Assembly: GCA_947034895.1 (NCBI GenBank) | Contig: OX344763.1 | Location: 17,577,001 to 17,641,000 of the forward strand | Length of the DNA stretch: 64,000 nucleotides | Source: Rhytidiadelphus loreus | Lineage: Eukaryota > Streptophyta > Bryopsida > Hypnales > Hylocomiaceae | Direction: 5' to 3' | In this document: positions 22,741 to 35,155 of the stretch, one piece after another | How the letters are laid out: each line of letters opens with the position of its first letter | How positions within the stretch are numbered: position 1 is the stretch's first letter | Program-made: the position numbers and the translations under genes | The notes under the pieces: generated by a model | Told to the model about the DNA's origin: nothing | What the model saw: the letters and a program-made list of their open reading frames with translations, nothing else | Database searches by the model: none

Positions 22741-23217
22741 ATTTGTGAATTTGCATATTGCCAAGGTTCAGACCTGGGTGTGGGCTGGGTGGAGGGTGGT
22801 CGTTTGGAGGGTTTCAGGGCCAAATTCGAGGTTTAGGGGTTAGAGGGGGGGGGCATGCATTTTAGGATGCCAGCAGGGTTCAAATCCCTACATGCCCGGG
22901 TGAACCAATAACTGCAAGCTACACTGGATTTCAAGTGGCGTTTTTTGAACTGACAGGTATGATTACTAGCAATTAATGACTTCATTATTTTAGTGATGCC
23001 TTAGGGTGAAAATCAGCCTTAGCCATCTTTTCCCTCATAAAGCGAGTAGGGCTGGACTTGAAGCACGTCAGTCCTTCAGTGCGTAGAGGCTGCCTTTTTA
23101 AGTGGTAGTTGTTGGATTCAGCAGTTTGATCTCCACATTTGTATCTCTCACTTGTTGAATTACATGTTGCGTTTTTTGCTCACGGTGTTGAATGCTGGGA
23201 GAGAGGTCACCACAACG
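22741..23217. other. Spacer between the transposase-like gene and gene F
   Basis: A G-rich patch at about 22.78-22.85 kb is followed by ordinary sequence. No gene is seen. Confidence 0.4.
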
Positions 23218-24943
23218 ATGTCTTTCCTGCCCAAGTCGAAGGCTGCACTACGTGCTTACTTGGCGCGCGTGGATGCCGAAGTTGAGAGGCGGAAGGGGAA
23301 GATCCCTTCTTTCGGCGGAGATGAAGTCAAGGCTCTGCTACACAAGGGGGACGGTAGGGAGCTGCGGTGGACGGCGGATGCAGCATGGGAGTTCTGCGCC
23401 ATGGAATTTGCCACCGGAATTTTGTTCCAAGGTGAGCGATGATTCTTTCCTGCAGCCTCTGCGCTTGACGATGGAGGGGACAACTCTGACAGCGACAGAA
23501 ACCCCAGGAGCGTTGTGGATTCAAATGCGCCCATTTTTCACCTGGACCAAGTGATGCATGACGACCTGTTGGAAGGTGACACCACGACGTCAAGACTAAA
23601 TCCAACTCTAGCAGATGGCGAATCAAAGTATACGACGATGTACTGGCACTATAAGAAACCCGTGTTTTCTGTGGTGTTATGAAGAAATGGGTCATGTTTT
23701 CATTGACATCAATGCATTACAAATTTTGAGCCTATGGAAGGCAAATTTTTGCTAATGTTAGAAAAGACATGGAGATGTTAGAGCAAAAACATATGGATGA
23801 CACAAGGGACGTGTATGTTTTTTTGAACATCAAATAAAACATGGTGATGTTTATTAGAACATTCCAAAAAACATAGAAGTGCCACGTCAACTAGGGTTTT
23901 GGAATTCACTTGGGTAAATTTTTATAAGTTATTGTAGGCTAATGTAAAATGCTGACCGGATGTGAAAAAAATTGGGAAAGGATAGCCATGTGGTATGCTT
24001 TGAAAAGAAAAGAAAATGGATGGATGTATACTATGGATGAAAAAAGAATCTCTTTATACAAGTGGAGCAGTAGGAAGTAAAACAAACCATATGGGATATG
24101 TAAATTAAAATTTTTGTTCAAAATTGAATGTCTAAATAAACATCCATATGTTTAAAACAACCTCCAGATGTCGGAAATAACATGTAGATGTCAAAAAAAA
24201 CGTCCTCATGTCTGAAACAACATCCACACACAATGTTGTCAAGTTCTCATTTGTGAATTATCCCATATCTTTTGTCACGGATGGACAACAAATTTCAGTA
24301 TAAAAGAGACCTCTCCACCCTCCATTTTTACTAAATGCCAATGAAATAATTACTTGACTTTGCCATTAAAGATTCTTTTGATGGTAGATAGTAAATTCTT
24401 GGTGAATTTGACAATTTCACTTGTTCATTTCTTTTGGAATTTAAAAATAATAATTATTTCATGTAATTAAATTATTTTTATTTTTATATAATTTTATATA
24501 ATTTTTTAAAGATAATTATTTCATACAATTAATACCATTTGTGATTTTCAGTGAGCCATGTCATGTGCTGTATTGTCATGATGATTTTTTTATTAATAAA
24601 AAAGGACATTGCCCAAACAAAAAAAGATGATGTGGCTGCCACGTGGCATCTACGTGGCAAGCTTTTGGAGGGTGAAAACACAAGGTATCAACAACCGTTT
24701 TCATGAAACATGCAGACATTAGAACACGTTATAGTAGATTTCAACCGTTTGTGGAAACACCGCCTACAACGGATTTTAGGTGACATTAGAGTTGACATAC
24801 CTTTAATTGAAAAAAACATACTTTTACATCTTTAAAAACACCATAGAAAACATAGGTTTCTTCTAGTGTGGGACCCTTGGGGAAGAAGCTATTGCTATGT
24901 AAGTCTTGACGATGTTGCCGATTATGATCCCGCTGCGCAGTAA
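23218..24943 (+). pseudogene. Gene F: small unknown gene split by a CACTA element
   Basis: The ATG at 23218 starts MSFLPKSKAALRAYLARV and a 71-residue basic/acidic stretch ending in ILFQ. A 24-nt GTGAGC...CTGCAG segment (23432-23455) then separates it, in phase (G|CC), from an acidic part containing DDGGDNSDSDRN. At 23647 a CACTA-type element interrupts the codon series. Reading across the excised site gives YWDPWGRSYCY and ends DYDPAAQ at TAA 24941. I do not recognise the protein. It lies just downstream of the transposase-like gene and could be a second element-encoded gene, but that is only inference. Confidence 0.45.
23647..24868. mobile_element. Non-autonomous CACTA (En/Spm-type) element
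   Basis: The left end is CACTATAAGAAACCCGTG. The right end, reversed, is CACTAGAAGAAACCTATG. Imperfect similarity extends over about 33 bp. The flanking 3-bp duplication is TGG at 23644-23646 and 24869-24871, as expected for CACTA elements. Subterminal ACATNNANATGT-like words recur. No transposase is encoded in its 1222 bp. Confidence 0.9.
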
Positions 24944-25610
24944 TTAGAGCTCTCTTTGGAGTAGAAAAGCTACACAGGAGGATTCTAAGCAGTGCATCTG
25001 CCTATTTTGTATAACCCAGGTTGTAGTTCCGATTATGATCCATATAGACTCCTAGTGCCTGAGCTCAGGGTTTTGGTAGCATTTTTGCAACTTGTAAATT
25101 CAGGCCTTTCAACGTGCTTAATACAACTCCTAAGGCTCGGCTTTTCCACTGTAATTGCTTGTTGTGAATGTTATAGTATTTTGAATGAGTTGAACTTCAT
25201 TTGCACAGTTGAAAACTATATTTTGAAGTGTTCAGAATGTTGGTCTCCCTTGGGAGTCAGTCGTCAATGGTGATGTTCTCATGGGCCTTGCAGTGTTATG
25301 CGATAGCCCCTTTATAGTTGCATGCTTAGGGTCTACAGGTTGTACGCTTTGGAATTCAGCCTCATAGCAAAGACGGCCCACGTACAAAAACATGCTGGTC
25401 CAGTCACTGTCGTTGCTGCCACAGTTGGCATTAGTTTTCCGTTCCATACTTAGAGATTCTAGTTGTGAATTTCCCAAAATTGCCTTACAATGACCCAATT
25501 CTATCTAAATCCAAAGATCTGTTGGCAGAATTTTGACATCATGTCATGCTCCATACATATAGTACTATACAACACCGTAGACCTCTCCAATGTCCATTTG
25601 TAAATAAGAT
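24944..25610. other. Spacer without a supported gene
   Basis: Only short open frames occur, none with a recognisable domain. Confidence 0.4.
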
Positions 25611-25616
25611 CGTGAC

Positions 25617-26080
25617 CCTAAACCCTTAGACCCCAAACCCTAAGACCCTAAACCTCAAACCCTAAACCCTAAGACCCTAATTCCTCCCTTTTTACTCTAT
25701 ACACTAAACCACTTGCTTAGTAATTTCCTAAAACATAGAATTGATAAGTGCCACATTCAAAAAAATATAGAATTGATAAGTGCCACGTTCAAAAAAATAT
25801 AGAATTGATAAGTGCCACGTTCAAAAAAATATAGAATTGATTGTTGCCATGTTCAAAAAAATATAGAATTGATAAGTGCCATGTTCAAAAAAATATAGAA
25901 TTGATAAGTGCCACGTTCAAAAAAATATAGAATGGAAAAAAAACATAGACTTCATAAGTGCCATGTTCCCAAATATGTAGAATTGATAAAACCTTGAACT
26001 TCAGAAGACCCAAACCCTAGACCCTAAGACCCAAAATCCTCCCTTTTTACTCTATATACTAAACCACTTGCCTAGTAGTG
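25617..26080. repeat. Interstitial telomere-like tract and 32-bp tandem array
   Basis: CCCTAAACCC-type variants cover about 25617-25680 and recur briefly at 26010-26032. Both are followed by the same CCTCCCTTTTTACTCTATA sequence (25683 and 26037), so a unit of roughly 350 bp is duplicated around the array. Between them six copies of a 32-bp unit (TTGATAAGTGCCACGTTC then A-rich) start at 25741, 25773, 25805, 25837, 25869 and 25901. Confidence 0.8.
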
Positions 26081-27800
26081 GTTCACTCCATAAATAGGCA
26101 GTTTGTAAATAGGTGGGTTTATTTATATAATGTTCACATGCTAGAAAGGAATGACAACAAGATATTTATCTTGAATATTGAATATTTTATCATGTTAAAA
26201 CTAAATCCAACATAATGTTCAACAAAATGTGGTTGTACATGTATGACATTCCAATATATATTTTACTTCTTGAAGATCTCACTGTGTGAGAACTACAAAG
26301 AGAAGTGAAAAGTTTTAAAACTAAACCTTAATTAATTTTAATTATGAAATTCCCATTTGTCTGTAGATGAATGATTTTGTCAACTCAACCCTCTTATATA
26401 TGACCTCATATTGCCCCTAGCAATTGATATGGAATATATATATTGGCAACCATATTTATAGACCAACTGCAACGCATGTTTATGTAACATGCACACTACC
26501 CTAGTGCCTTTTCAATTTTGGCAAAAATGATTTGCTTTCATAATTTTAGGAAATTATAATGATAACTGTCTAAAATCTTGAAAATTGTCAATAGAAATGG
26601 TTGAAATTCAACCAATTTAAATTGTTCCAAACACACCCTCAATGAATCTAATAAATCACAAAATTTTCAAGGTATAGAAAAAGATCTAATTTGATTTTAT
26701 AATGAAAATAATTTTTTTCCCTTCTTATAGGAATTTTGAATAATGAAACTAAACATACCAGTAATCTCCACAAGAATAATTAGTCTCTATACAAACAATT
26801 CTCTTGTAAAACAAATGATCCTAATGTTGTCGCTCAGTCTTGTAAAACAAATATAGTATAGAATGAGGTACCAGCATCAGCACTGAGCAGCCCCAAGCTC
26901 GCCAACCAGCTCAGGAAGCCAAGCCAGCCAACTACCCACCCATCCTTCTGCAGAAGTTATCGTCCTTAATGGACGGATCGATCCAAGCAGCTGTGCCAGT
27001 TGCCCACCATGAGCTGGACTGAAGCGCCTTCAATTTCTCCAGGCTTATCACTAAGTTGGATACCCCTTTCTATGACCCCATAATTGAATCATGTCTCATT
27101 TGAAGTACCCCCATGTGGATCAATGTGGTATTTTGGGGGGGACTAGAGCCATATTGGAAGCTCGTAAAATAATTTGGCTTCAAAATGACAAAGGGAAACT
27201 TGAAATCTACTGTACTTCTTAGATTAAGTCATGTAAGTGTGGTTGAAAACAAGATTATTGATATTTTTGAGGCCCAATCCTAATTCCATGGAACAAAATA
27301 TAAATTAAAAAAAACACAACAACAAGTCTCACTCCCCATTCTACACTAAAAGCCTTACTTTGAAAATAGTAAATTCTGAAGGCCTTTCTTGGTCCCTGAA
27401 AGCCTAATCTGCCATTTCGATTTCATTTTAGACAAAACCCCTTTTTCAATGGTGTTTGCATATTATTTTTATTCAACTTTGAAATGTGGCCACATGATAT
27501 GATTAATTTAGGATATAAATTAAAACACCACATGTGTATCAATTTCAATTGAAGTGGTGTCTACACTATATTAATTTACGTATGTTATTTATTCACTTTA
27601 ATGAACACATGTCAATTTTAACAAAAAGAAATTTGGATTGGGGGTCCCGAGGACCAATGGAGATTCCCCCAGTTTCAATGAATGCCTAGGGCATGGTCCG
27701 CTTGGTCCCCGGGGTTGTGTAATCAACCCATAATCACCTTTATATAGGAGCCCTTTCACCTCCCACCAAACATTATGGGATAATGAAGGTCAAACCTTTC
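26081..27800. other. AT-rich intergenic DNA
   Basis: No gene is seen. A short GC-rich island lies at about 26.88-27.05 kb. Confidence 0.45.
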
Positions 27801-27959
27801 TAATCAAGGTGTCCACACTATACATTTAGGCTTCTCACTAAAATTACCAAGGGATCTATTTGTGACTACATTGTGCCATGGTCATAGAATTTAGTAGCCA
27901 TATGCATCAAATTCAACATGAAGACTTTTCTAAATTAAATTACCAAGGCTTCACTATCA

Positions 27960-28095
27960 ACAGTTGATTGTCCACTAATTTAATTTAGTGGCCATATATG
28001 GTAACTTCAACATGGAGACTTCTATGTGCACATGACTTGATTGTGCACTAATTTAATTTAGTGGCCATATGGTAACTTCAACATGGAAGCTCATC
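27960..28095. repeat. 77-bp duplicated unit with a CCACTAATTTAATTTAGTGG dyad
   Basis: The phrase CACTAATTTAATTTAGTGGC followed by CATATGGTAACTTCAACATGGA occurs near 27973 and 28050, about 77 bp apart. A weaker copy lies near 27890. Confidence 0.55.
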
Positions 28096-28139
28096 TCCAA
28101 ACAAGATGGGATTTATAGTTTTATATTTGTTTGACAAAT

Positions 28140-28675
28140 GTTTGGGGTAAGCCCAAACTTTTGGATCCTCCTTCATTTAAAATTTTTTTGACCAAAGTTT
28201 GGGGCACGTCCAAACTTTTGGATCCTCCATTTTATATTTTTTTGACCAAAGTTTGGGGCACGCCCAAACTTATGGATTCTCCATTTTATATTTTTTTGAC
28301 CAAAGTTTGGAGCACGCCCAAACTTTTGGATTCTCCATTTTATATTTTTTTGACCAAAGTTTGGGGCACGCCCAAACTTCTGGATTTTCCATTTTATATT
28401 TTTTTGAGCAAAGTTTGGGGCACGCCCAAACTTTTGGATCCTCCATTTTATATTTTTTTGACCAAAGTTTGGGGCACGCCCAAACTTCTGGATTCTCCAT
28501 TTTATATTTTTTTGACCAAAGTTTGGAGCACGCCCAAACTTCTGGATTCTCCATTTTATATTTTTTTGACCAAAGTTTGGGGCACGCCCAAACTTTTGGA
28601 TTCTCCATTTTATATTTTTTTGACCAAAGTTTGGGGCACGCCCAAACTTCTGGATCCTCATGTTATATATTTTTT
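28140..28675. repeat. 54-bp tandem array with a hairpin in each unit
   Basis: Ten or so units recur every 54 bp (for example GACCAAAG at 28190, 28244 and 28298). Each contains AAAGTTTGGG, GCACG, CCCAAACTTT, a 10-bp-arm hairpin. Because 54 is a multiple of 3 and the unit lacks stops in several frames, long open frames appear on both strands. I treat those as artefacts. Confidence 0.9.
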
Positions 28676-28679
28676 TTGA

Positions 28680-29627
28680 CAAAAATCCTCCTTCAACTAT
28701 TCTAACTACAACTATCCTACATGTTTTAACCATTCTGTTTAAGAATATTTGATCTCTCATGTTTACTGTCATGGCTTGAAAGTGAATGAGTGCGTTGTAT
28801 CTATATTCAAATTATTGAAATATGCCATGTGCATTTCAGCAGCCATGAAGCATCCAATATGCAGTTCACATGAGATCACATTGAGACTAAGATCACAGCC
28901 TTCAATGGGTATCTTGAGCCCCAACTCACTATACACAACCTGTAGTACACAAGTCCGGACAATTACACAAATCTTGCCCAAAGAATCAATCGTTCAATTG
29001 CCGTTACATCTAGTCTTTCATGCATACTTTGATAAGTTAAACTTTGAGGACGCTGTTAGACAAACATGGTGCACTGAGATGTTACGAATTACGATACAGA
29101 TGACTGCAAAGATAAATGAGTATCATTCTATTACTGTATTGATCAGATCTTCAAAATTTGGCAAGACTCTGTCATCATAGAGTGTGTCAATACGGTGGCC
29201 GAACCTGAAACCTAGAGCTGAACTATGTTCCAACCTGAACCATACATCGCACTTATGTATGCTCAATAGAAAGGTAATTCATGAACGAGCCAAAGTGCAC
29301 ACCCGGAACTGCATAAATTATTCTTTCCGATAATAATGCAAACTAAGACTATTCTAAGCCCATTAACAACCAAGTCCCTAGACTAAAGCAACGTCATGCC
29401 ACCACCTTGAAAGCTCCGAGGTACTCAAATGAGAGCTCCGACAGCTTGTACCAGCCATCCTTGTCATCCCCCGAAGGCCCGACCAATCTGCCACACAGCT
29501 CTAAATCAACAATTGACATGCAGCTTTACACACAACCTCTAATCCACTAAAACAAAATCGTAATGTCAAACCGTGAAACTTAGGACGGAAAACAAACTCA
29601 CATACAAGGCAGGTGCCCAAACAACTC
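28680..29627. other. Region downstream of the RING gene
   Basis: A 143-codon open frame at 28749-29180 (+) has no recognisable domain and no supporting context, so I do not call it a gene. The rest is probably the 3' flank of the RING gene. Confidence 0.35.
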
Positions 29628-32279
29628 TCATTTCCCGGTCCTTGCCGCTACACGAGTGTTGGAGGCAGTGGACTTCCTGGACTCAACCGGGAGTTTCTTC
29701 CGCTTTGCGTTTCCACCTCCACACACCCTCGGATTAGCTTTGCCCTTCCTCTTAGTCCCTCCCTTTTTCCGTTTCTTGCGCTTCTCGTTCACTGGTTCGT
29801 CCACTTTGAACTCCTCTTCAGCTAAAACCTCGTTTTCCTCTTCTCCCTCTTCACCATCAGTCTCAGAAACTTCATCGCCTACTGTATTGTCCAATTCGCA
29901 TTCATCTTCATCATCATCCTCAATGGAATTCGAAGTTGCATCGACCAATCTTTCCCCTTCCTCTCTCGTGACAACCCCCCGATTCTTTGATGCTAGACTC
30001 TTTCTCTTACTGTTCTGGCCTCGCATATGAGATCCTTCAAGAACGGACTGAGTCTCTAGAACGGTGTGGCTCACTTCGGATTTGTCATGGCCGGCAGAAT
30101 TGACTTGGAGATCTGAAGTTCCTTTGCTGGTTGGCGAGCCTCCAGCAGCTGTGGACTTTGTAGTGCGGGATGGCCTTTCTTTGGAGCCTCCGCATAAATC
30201 GAGAGTAATTGCTGAGACTATAGGACTTGTCGTAGGGACTGATTTACCACCTTCAACGACTTCATTGGACTTCAAAGTCCAATCTGGTCCTTCTGCGACC
30301 TCGTCATCTGTGTTGTGGACTTCATTGGACTTCAGAGTCCAAGTTTGTGTTTTTCTAACCTCATCATCTGTGCTGTGGATGTTGCATGGACTATCAGGAA
30401 CTTCTACATTGCACAAAACCACTTCCATGTTAGAGTTGGAAGTACATGAGCACACTTGCATAACTTACATGGACTTCTGTTTACAAAGTTCTTTCAAAAA
30501 AGACTCATCGTACACTCCCTTGTACTCTTATTGGCAGCCAAAGCAGTCTTGCAAGCCATGTAGTCAGGATTGTGGAGTTGAATGGTAGCCGAAGCACTCT
30601 TGCAAGCCATGTAGTCAAGATTGTGGAATTGAATTCACTTCAGTGATCGTGTCTACCTAGTTGCAACTATATGATGGAGGATTGATAACAGCCTAGCACA
30701 AAAATGCACATATTGGGGACAATTGCACTCTCTACGTGGACTACCTACACTGATGTACACCCAAATTTTGCACTTCACTGGACTCAACTGAACTTTTAAG
30801 TAAACCGGGTGAAATCAACGTACCGGGAATGGTGGCTGGTCTAGTCTTCATCCTTGAAACTTCAGCTGCCATTTGCTTAGTTCCGGGCTTCACAATCCCA
30901 TGAGCTGCCCACCAGTCAGCGTACATCTCTTTTTTACAATTCACAGCACTGCACGCTGTGAAATCTTGAAAGTGGTACCTACAGCACACAGGGTGGTACG
31001 CACATTTACACGATCCAAGAGAAACTACCCAGACAGGCTCAAACCCAAGACCGCAGTAAGCGCATCTGTGTAACTCAACTAATTCAAATTCATGAGGAGC
31101 TCTGAGATTTGAAATAGGCTGGGGAGGCATAGCCCTAAATAAAATACTTCCAGATTCTAATCGGGCAATGCAGATCTTCACCACTCCAACATGACGATCC
31201 AATAGCAACATTCTTTCTTCCAACTCCGAAACCCTACTTGCCACTCCAGACTCACTTTCACGGAACTTTTGGTAACGTGATTGACCATCGCTCGCCCACG
31301 TCTCGCACAAAGATAGCAGTTTCTTTTGCGCTTCAACGTCAACAAACAATGAATCCAGTAAACTACTACTCGTCCCCACGTCTGTCCCACTTTCAGAAAT
31401 ACGCTTGAACTCAGAATCTCTCAATTCCTGTAGCGAATCAAGTTTTAGAAGCGCATCTGAAAGTTTTTCAAGGCAGAACTCTATCTGCCCCTTTGAGCAC
31501 GCGTCTGCAACGGTAAATTCTTCCTTCGCCTTTCTCTCTAAAGTTAGAGTAATTACCGTCCTGCCTTGCTCTTCACCAATGATCGCTCCATAGCTCTTCC
31601 AAGCCTCGGTGGTTGCCAACCTGGCGCTTGGATCCCCCCAAACCTCGTACCCACCGGAAAAGCTCTCTTGCCGCGACGGACTTTCAAGCTGGCTGAAAGT
31701 CTTGGATCCACTTGACCCACCGTCTTCACCGCCTAAACCGCCATCTTCATCATCTGATAACAATGCATCGTCCGGAGACCTCCCTTGCTTCATCGCCTTT
31801 TGCCGCCGCCTCAACTGCTCGTTGTTTGTCCACTCAGCATAAGCTGCCCAATTCAAATTACAATTCATTTTTTCTTGACAATAAAACCCTCTAGCCATGC
31901 CCAAACTAATTACCCTAGAAGACAACAAACAATGCTTCTGGTGGATTTGCATCCACAGAAGTTCAAGCTTCCTCACTTGCTCCTCGTTCCTCAAAAACAT
32001 ATATCGATGACCATTTTTGTTCACAACAGGCCCTAAAAACTTGCACAAGTCTTCCTCCATGTAATCCTCTCCAGACTTCAAGTGCTTGGGGTTTATACCG
32101 CTACAATGCAAACCATACTTCTCGCTGAAATCCCTGCGGTTGTACGATTTGGAGGTACTCAGTGGAAAGAAATCAGGCGCCTCAGCGTAAACAAGAGAGC
32201 TGTAACCTTGCTTTCCACGACCCAATGGCGACCCCTCTAATTTCACCTTAACTCTTCTGCATTGACCTTGACTTGCCAT
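29628..32279 (-). CDS. Intact RING-finger protein with coiled coil and basic tail
   Basis: Two exons join exactly. Exon 1 is 32279-30824 and exon 2 is 30454-29628. The intron is 30823-30455 (CCCG|GTACGT to TGCAAG) and the split codon is G|TG. The product is 760 residues with no internal stop, ending at TGA. The N-terminus (MASQGQCRR) and following 150 residues are unknown. An acidic linker (DDEDGGLGGEDGG) and a helical middle come next. Near residues 405-450 lies a RING-like finger: CAYC, GSCKCAYHPVC, then C-x4-C. Exon 2 is acidic and ends in Lys-rich nuclear-signal-like stretches. The LGSC-x-x-x-YHP-x-C signature matches gene B. A ubiquitin-ligase role is plausible but unproven. Upstream in-frame starts at 32294 and 32309 are alternatives. 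Confidence 0.8.
30260..30345 (-). repeat. Palindromic WTLKSNEV-coding duplication in the RING gene
   Basis: TTGGACTTCAAAGTCCAA and TTGGACTTCAGAGTCCAA occur 57 bp apart inside exon 2. Each encodes WTLKSNEV on the minus strand. Confidence 0.7.
30530..30640. repeat. 51-bp tandem duplication in the RING gene intron
   Basis: CTTGCAAGCCATGTAGTCA begins at 30548 and again at 30599, with surrounding similarity. Confidence 0.7.
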
Positions 32280-32309
32280 GATCACCGTATGCATGAACAG
32301 TACCCGCAC

Positions 32310-33900
32310 AAGCTAACAAAAACGCACGCGATCAAAACAACATCTCATGCGTGACTGTAGGGTCTGGAGCGACCTCTCAAGCCGAAGGAGAGAGACGATC
32401 TGTGAGCCTCATGATCCTCCTACATAGACGGACCAGATGAACTCGATTTTTGAAACCCCTCTTACCCGCCTAGTCACCCGAACACGCCCTAAACCCTCAT
32501 TCGGAGTTCAATCTGTACCGTCCAGCAGGGTTCCAATCTTCACCATCCACGTGTATCGGACCACCGGGTCTGCCTTGCCAGCACAGGCTGCTGGTCACTG
32601 CACCTGCAAGCCAAAAAAGGGAAAAGTAAGAATTCCAAGAAAATACCATCTTAGATAAACACTTTGTGAGTGTTATTAGTGAAGATGACATATCAAAATT
32701 CCAACTTTCAATGTGTGAAATCAATCCCCAAAATTTCGTGGCAATTCTAGACACATAAAAGTCCATATCTACAAATGTAGGTACCAAAACTCTACATATT
32801 TCAAAGGCAAACATTAGATAACATACAATCCTACTTAAATATAATTCCTTCTTCTCCAAAATGTTTGACTTCTTTACTAATTAGAGAGTCTTTATGTTGA
32901 AGCTATGGACTCTGACAGTGCATAAAGAATCCATATGAAAGTCCTTTAGAAATAAAGTATGAACAATTTTGACAAGATTTCTTAGCTAATGTATAGATAG
33001 TGAAGTATACAAGTTTAAAATGAGTCCTTTACAATATTCCACAACTTGTCTCTATATGAAATTACAAGAGTTTCAAAGAAACTAACTGAAATAAGGACTC
33101 TGACAGTCCATATTGGTCCAGCGTAGTGTGCATTTACCCTCGATAGGAAACGTACATATTAAGAATTAAAAATGAATTCATTGTACTTTTGAATCACTAA
33201 ATTATAAATTACACTCAACTTCCATATTGGGTTATTTTAAATTTTAAAAATAACTCATGCCCTTTTTAGACGTGAGAAATACAAAATATAATTGACTTAG
33301 AAATTATGTGGTATTGAATGCAACATCCTTCAAGTATAAGTAACGTATTCAAAGCATTCTCAATTGCATCTTTTTAAAATTATTGCATTTTATGGGAAAT
33401 AGAGTGTGATGATGATTTTTTAAATACAGGACATGAGTCATTCTTTTTTGCAGACATAAGAATTGGATAATAAACAGAAGTGGCCCTTTCCCTATGGTAG
33501 AGAAATTTTATTACTTTCATTAAGTCATGTATAACTATAGTAAATAAGAAATAAAAGCCAAAATTTAAGTTTGAAAGAGAAATTCAGAAGAAGAAAATAA
33601 AAGAAATAGGTAGAAATTGTAAATTACAAAAAACTTAAAATTACGTGATGAAAGTAATTTTAAACTATTAGTATGCAATTCTATATCTCCCAAAAAATTC
33701 TACTTTCATATGCCATGTGATGTTATTTAGAAATCGTACAGTTTAAATAAAATAAAATAAATTAATAGAAAACATATATTTATTTAGTTGATGGATAATT
33801 TTAATTAGGGCTTCAAGTATAAACTACAATAGATGGCTCAGCAAATAAATTTTTCTTTTACATTTGAAAATGCATGAAAATACTATATACTTATAATATG
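32310..33900. other. Upstream region of the RING gene, then AT-rich DNA
   Basis: The RING gene promoter should lie at about 32.3-32.7 kb, but no specific element can be named. GGACTCTGACAGT occurs twice (about 32907 and 33096). No gene is seen. Confidence 0.4.
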
Positions 33901-33920
33901 ATTGAATTGTAATTGTTCAA

Positions 33921-35155
33921 CTTCTACATATTTTTTTCATTCCATTTTTTTCATTTATGCCATGGGTTTTGGGCTTTTATATTTGTTAACTACAGCGCAT
34001 GGTACACGTAACGAAAAGTTCTCTTGCGTACAAATATGCATAAAAGTAACGTAAATGTATGATTTCCATGAATTGTAATAGTTCAACTTATTTAGAACTT
34101 CTACATATTTTTTTCATTCCATTTTTTTCATTTATGCCATGGGTTTTGGGCTTTCATATTTGTTAACTACAGCGCATGGCACACGTAACGAAAAGTTCTC
34201 TTGCGTACAAATATGCATAAAAGTAACGTAAATGTATGATTTCCATGAATTGTAATAGTTCAACTTATTTAGAACTTCTACATATTTTTTTCATTCCATT
34301 TTTTTCATTTATGCCATGGGTTTTGGGCTTTTATATTTGTTAACTACAGCGCATGGTACACGTAACGAAAAGTTCTCTTGCGTACAAATATGCATAAAAG
34401 TAACGTAAATGTATGATTTCCATGAATTGTAATAGTTCAACTTATTTAGAACTTCTACATATTTTTTTCATTCCATTTTTTTCATTTATGCCATGGGTTT
34501 TGGGCTTTCATATTTGTTAACTACAACGCATGGCACACGTAACGAAAAGTTCTCTTGCGTACAAATATGCATAAAAGTAACGTAAATGTATGATTTCCAT
34601 GAATTGTAATAGTTCAACTTATTTAGAACTTCTACATATTTTTTTCATTCCATTTTTTTCATTTATGCCATGGATTTTGGGCTTTCATATTTGTTAACTA
34701 CAGCGCATGGCATACGTAACGAAAAGTTCTCTTGCATACAAAAATGCATAAAAGTAACGTAAATGTATGATTTCCATGAATTGTAATAGTTCAACTTATT
34801 TAGAACTTCTACATATTTTTTTCATTCCATTTTTTTCATTTATGCCATGGGTTTTGGGCTTTCATATTTGTTAACTACAGCGCATGGCACACGTAACGAA
34901 AAGTTCTCTTGCGTACAAAAATGCATAAAAGTAACGTAAGTGTATGATTTCCAAGAATTGTAATAGTTCAACTTATTTAGAACTTCTACATATTTTTTTC
35001 ATTCCATTTTTTTCATTTATCCCATGGGTTTTGGGCTTTAATAAATATTTGTTAACTATAGCGCATGGCACATATAGCGGAAAGTTCTCTTGTGTACAAA
35101 AATGCATAAAAGTAACATAAATGTATGATTTCCATGATTGAATTGTAATTGTTCA
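33921..35155. repeat. 177-bp satellite-like tandem array, seven copies
   Basis: CTTCTACATA begins at 33921, 34098, 34275, 34452, 34629, 34806 and 34983, exactly 177 bp apart each time. Copies differ at only a few positions; the last is diverged and truncated. The unit length is close to one nucleosome repeat and to many plant centromeric satellites. Confidence 0.95.

Noticed and set aside
28131..28772. Long open frames on both strands (up to 199 codons)
   Set aside because: They are produced by a 54-bp tandem repeat whose period is a multiple of three; the protein is a repeated 18-mer with no independent support.
28749..29180. 143-codon frame downstream of the tandem array
   Set aside because: No recognisable domain, no repeat-family relative in the window and no clear splice or promoter context.
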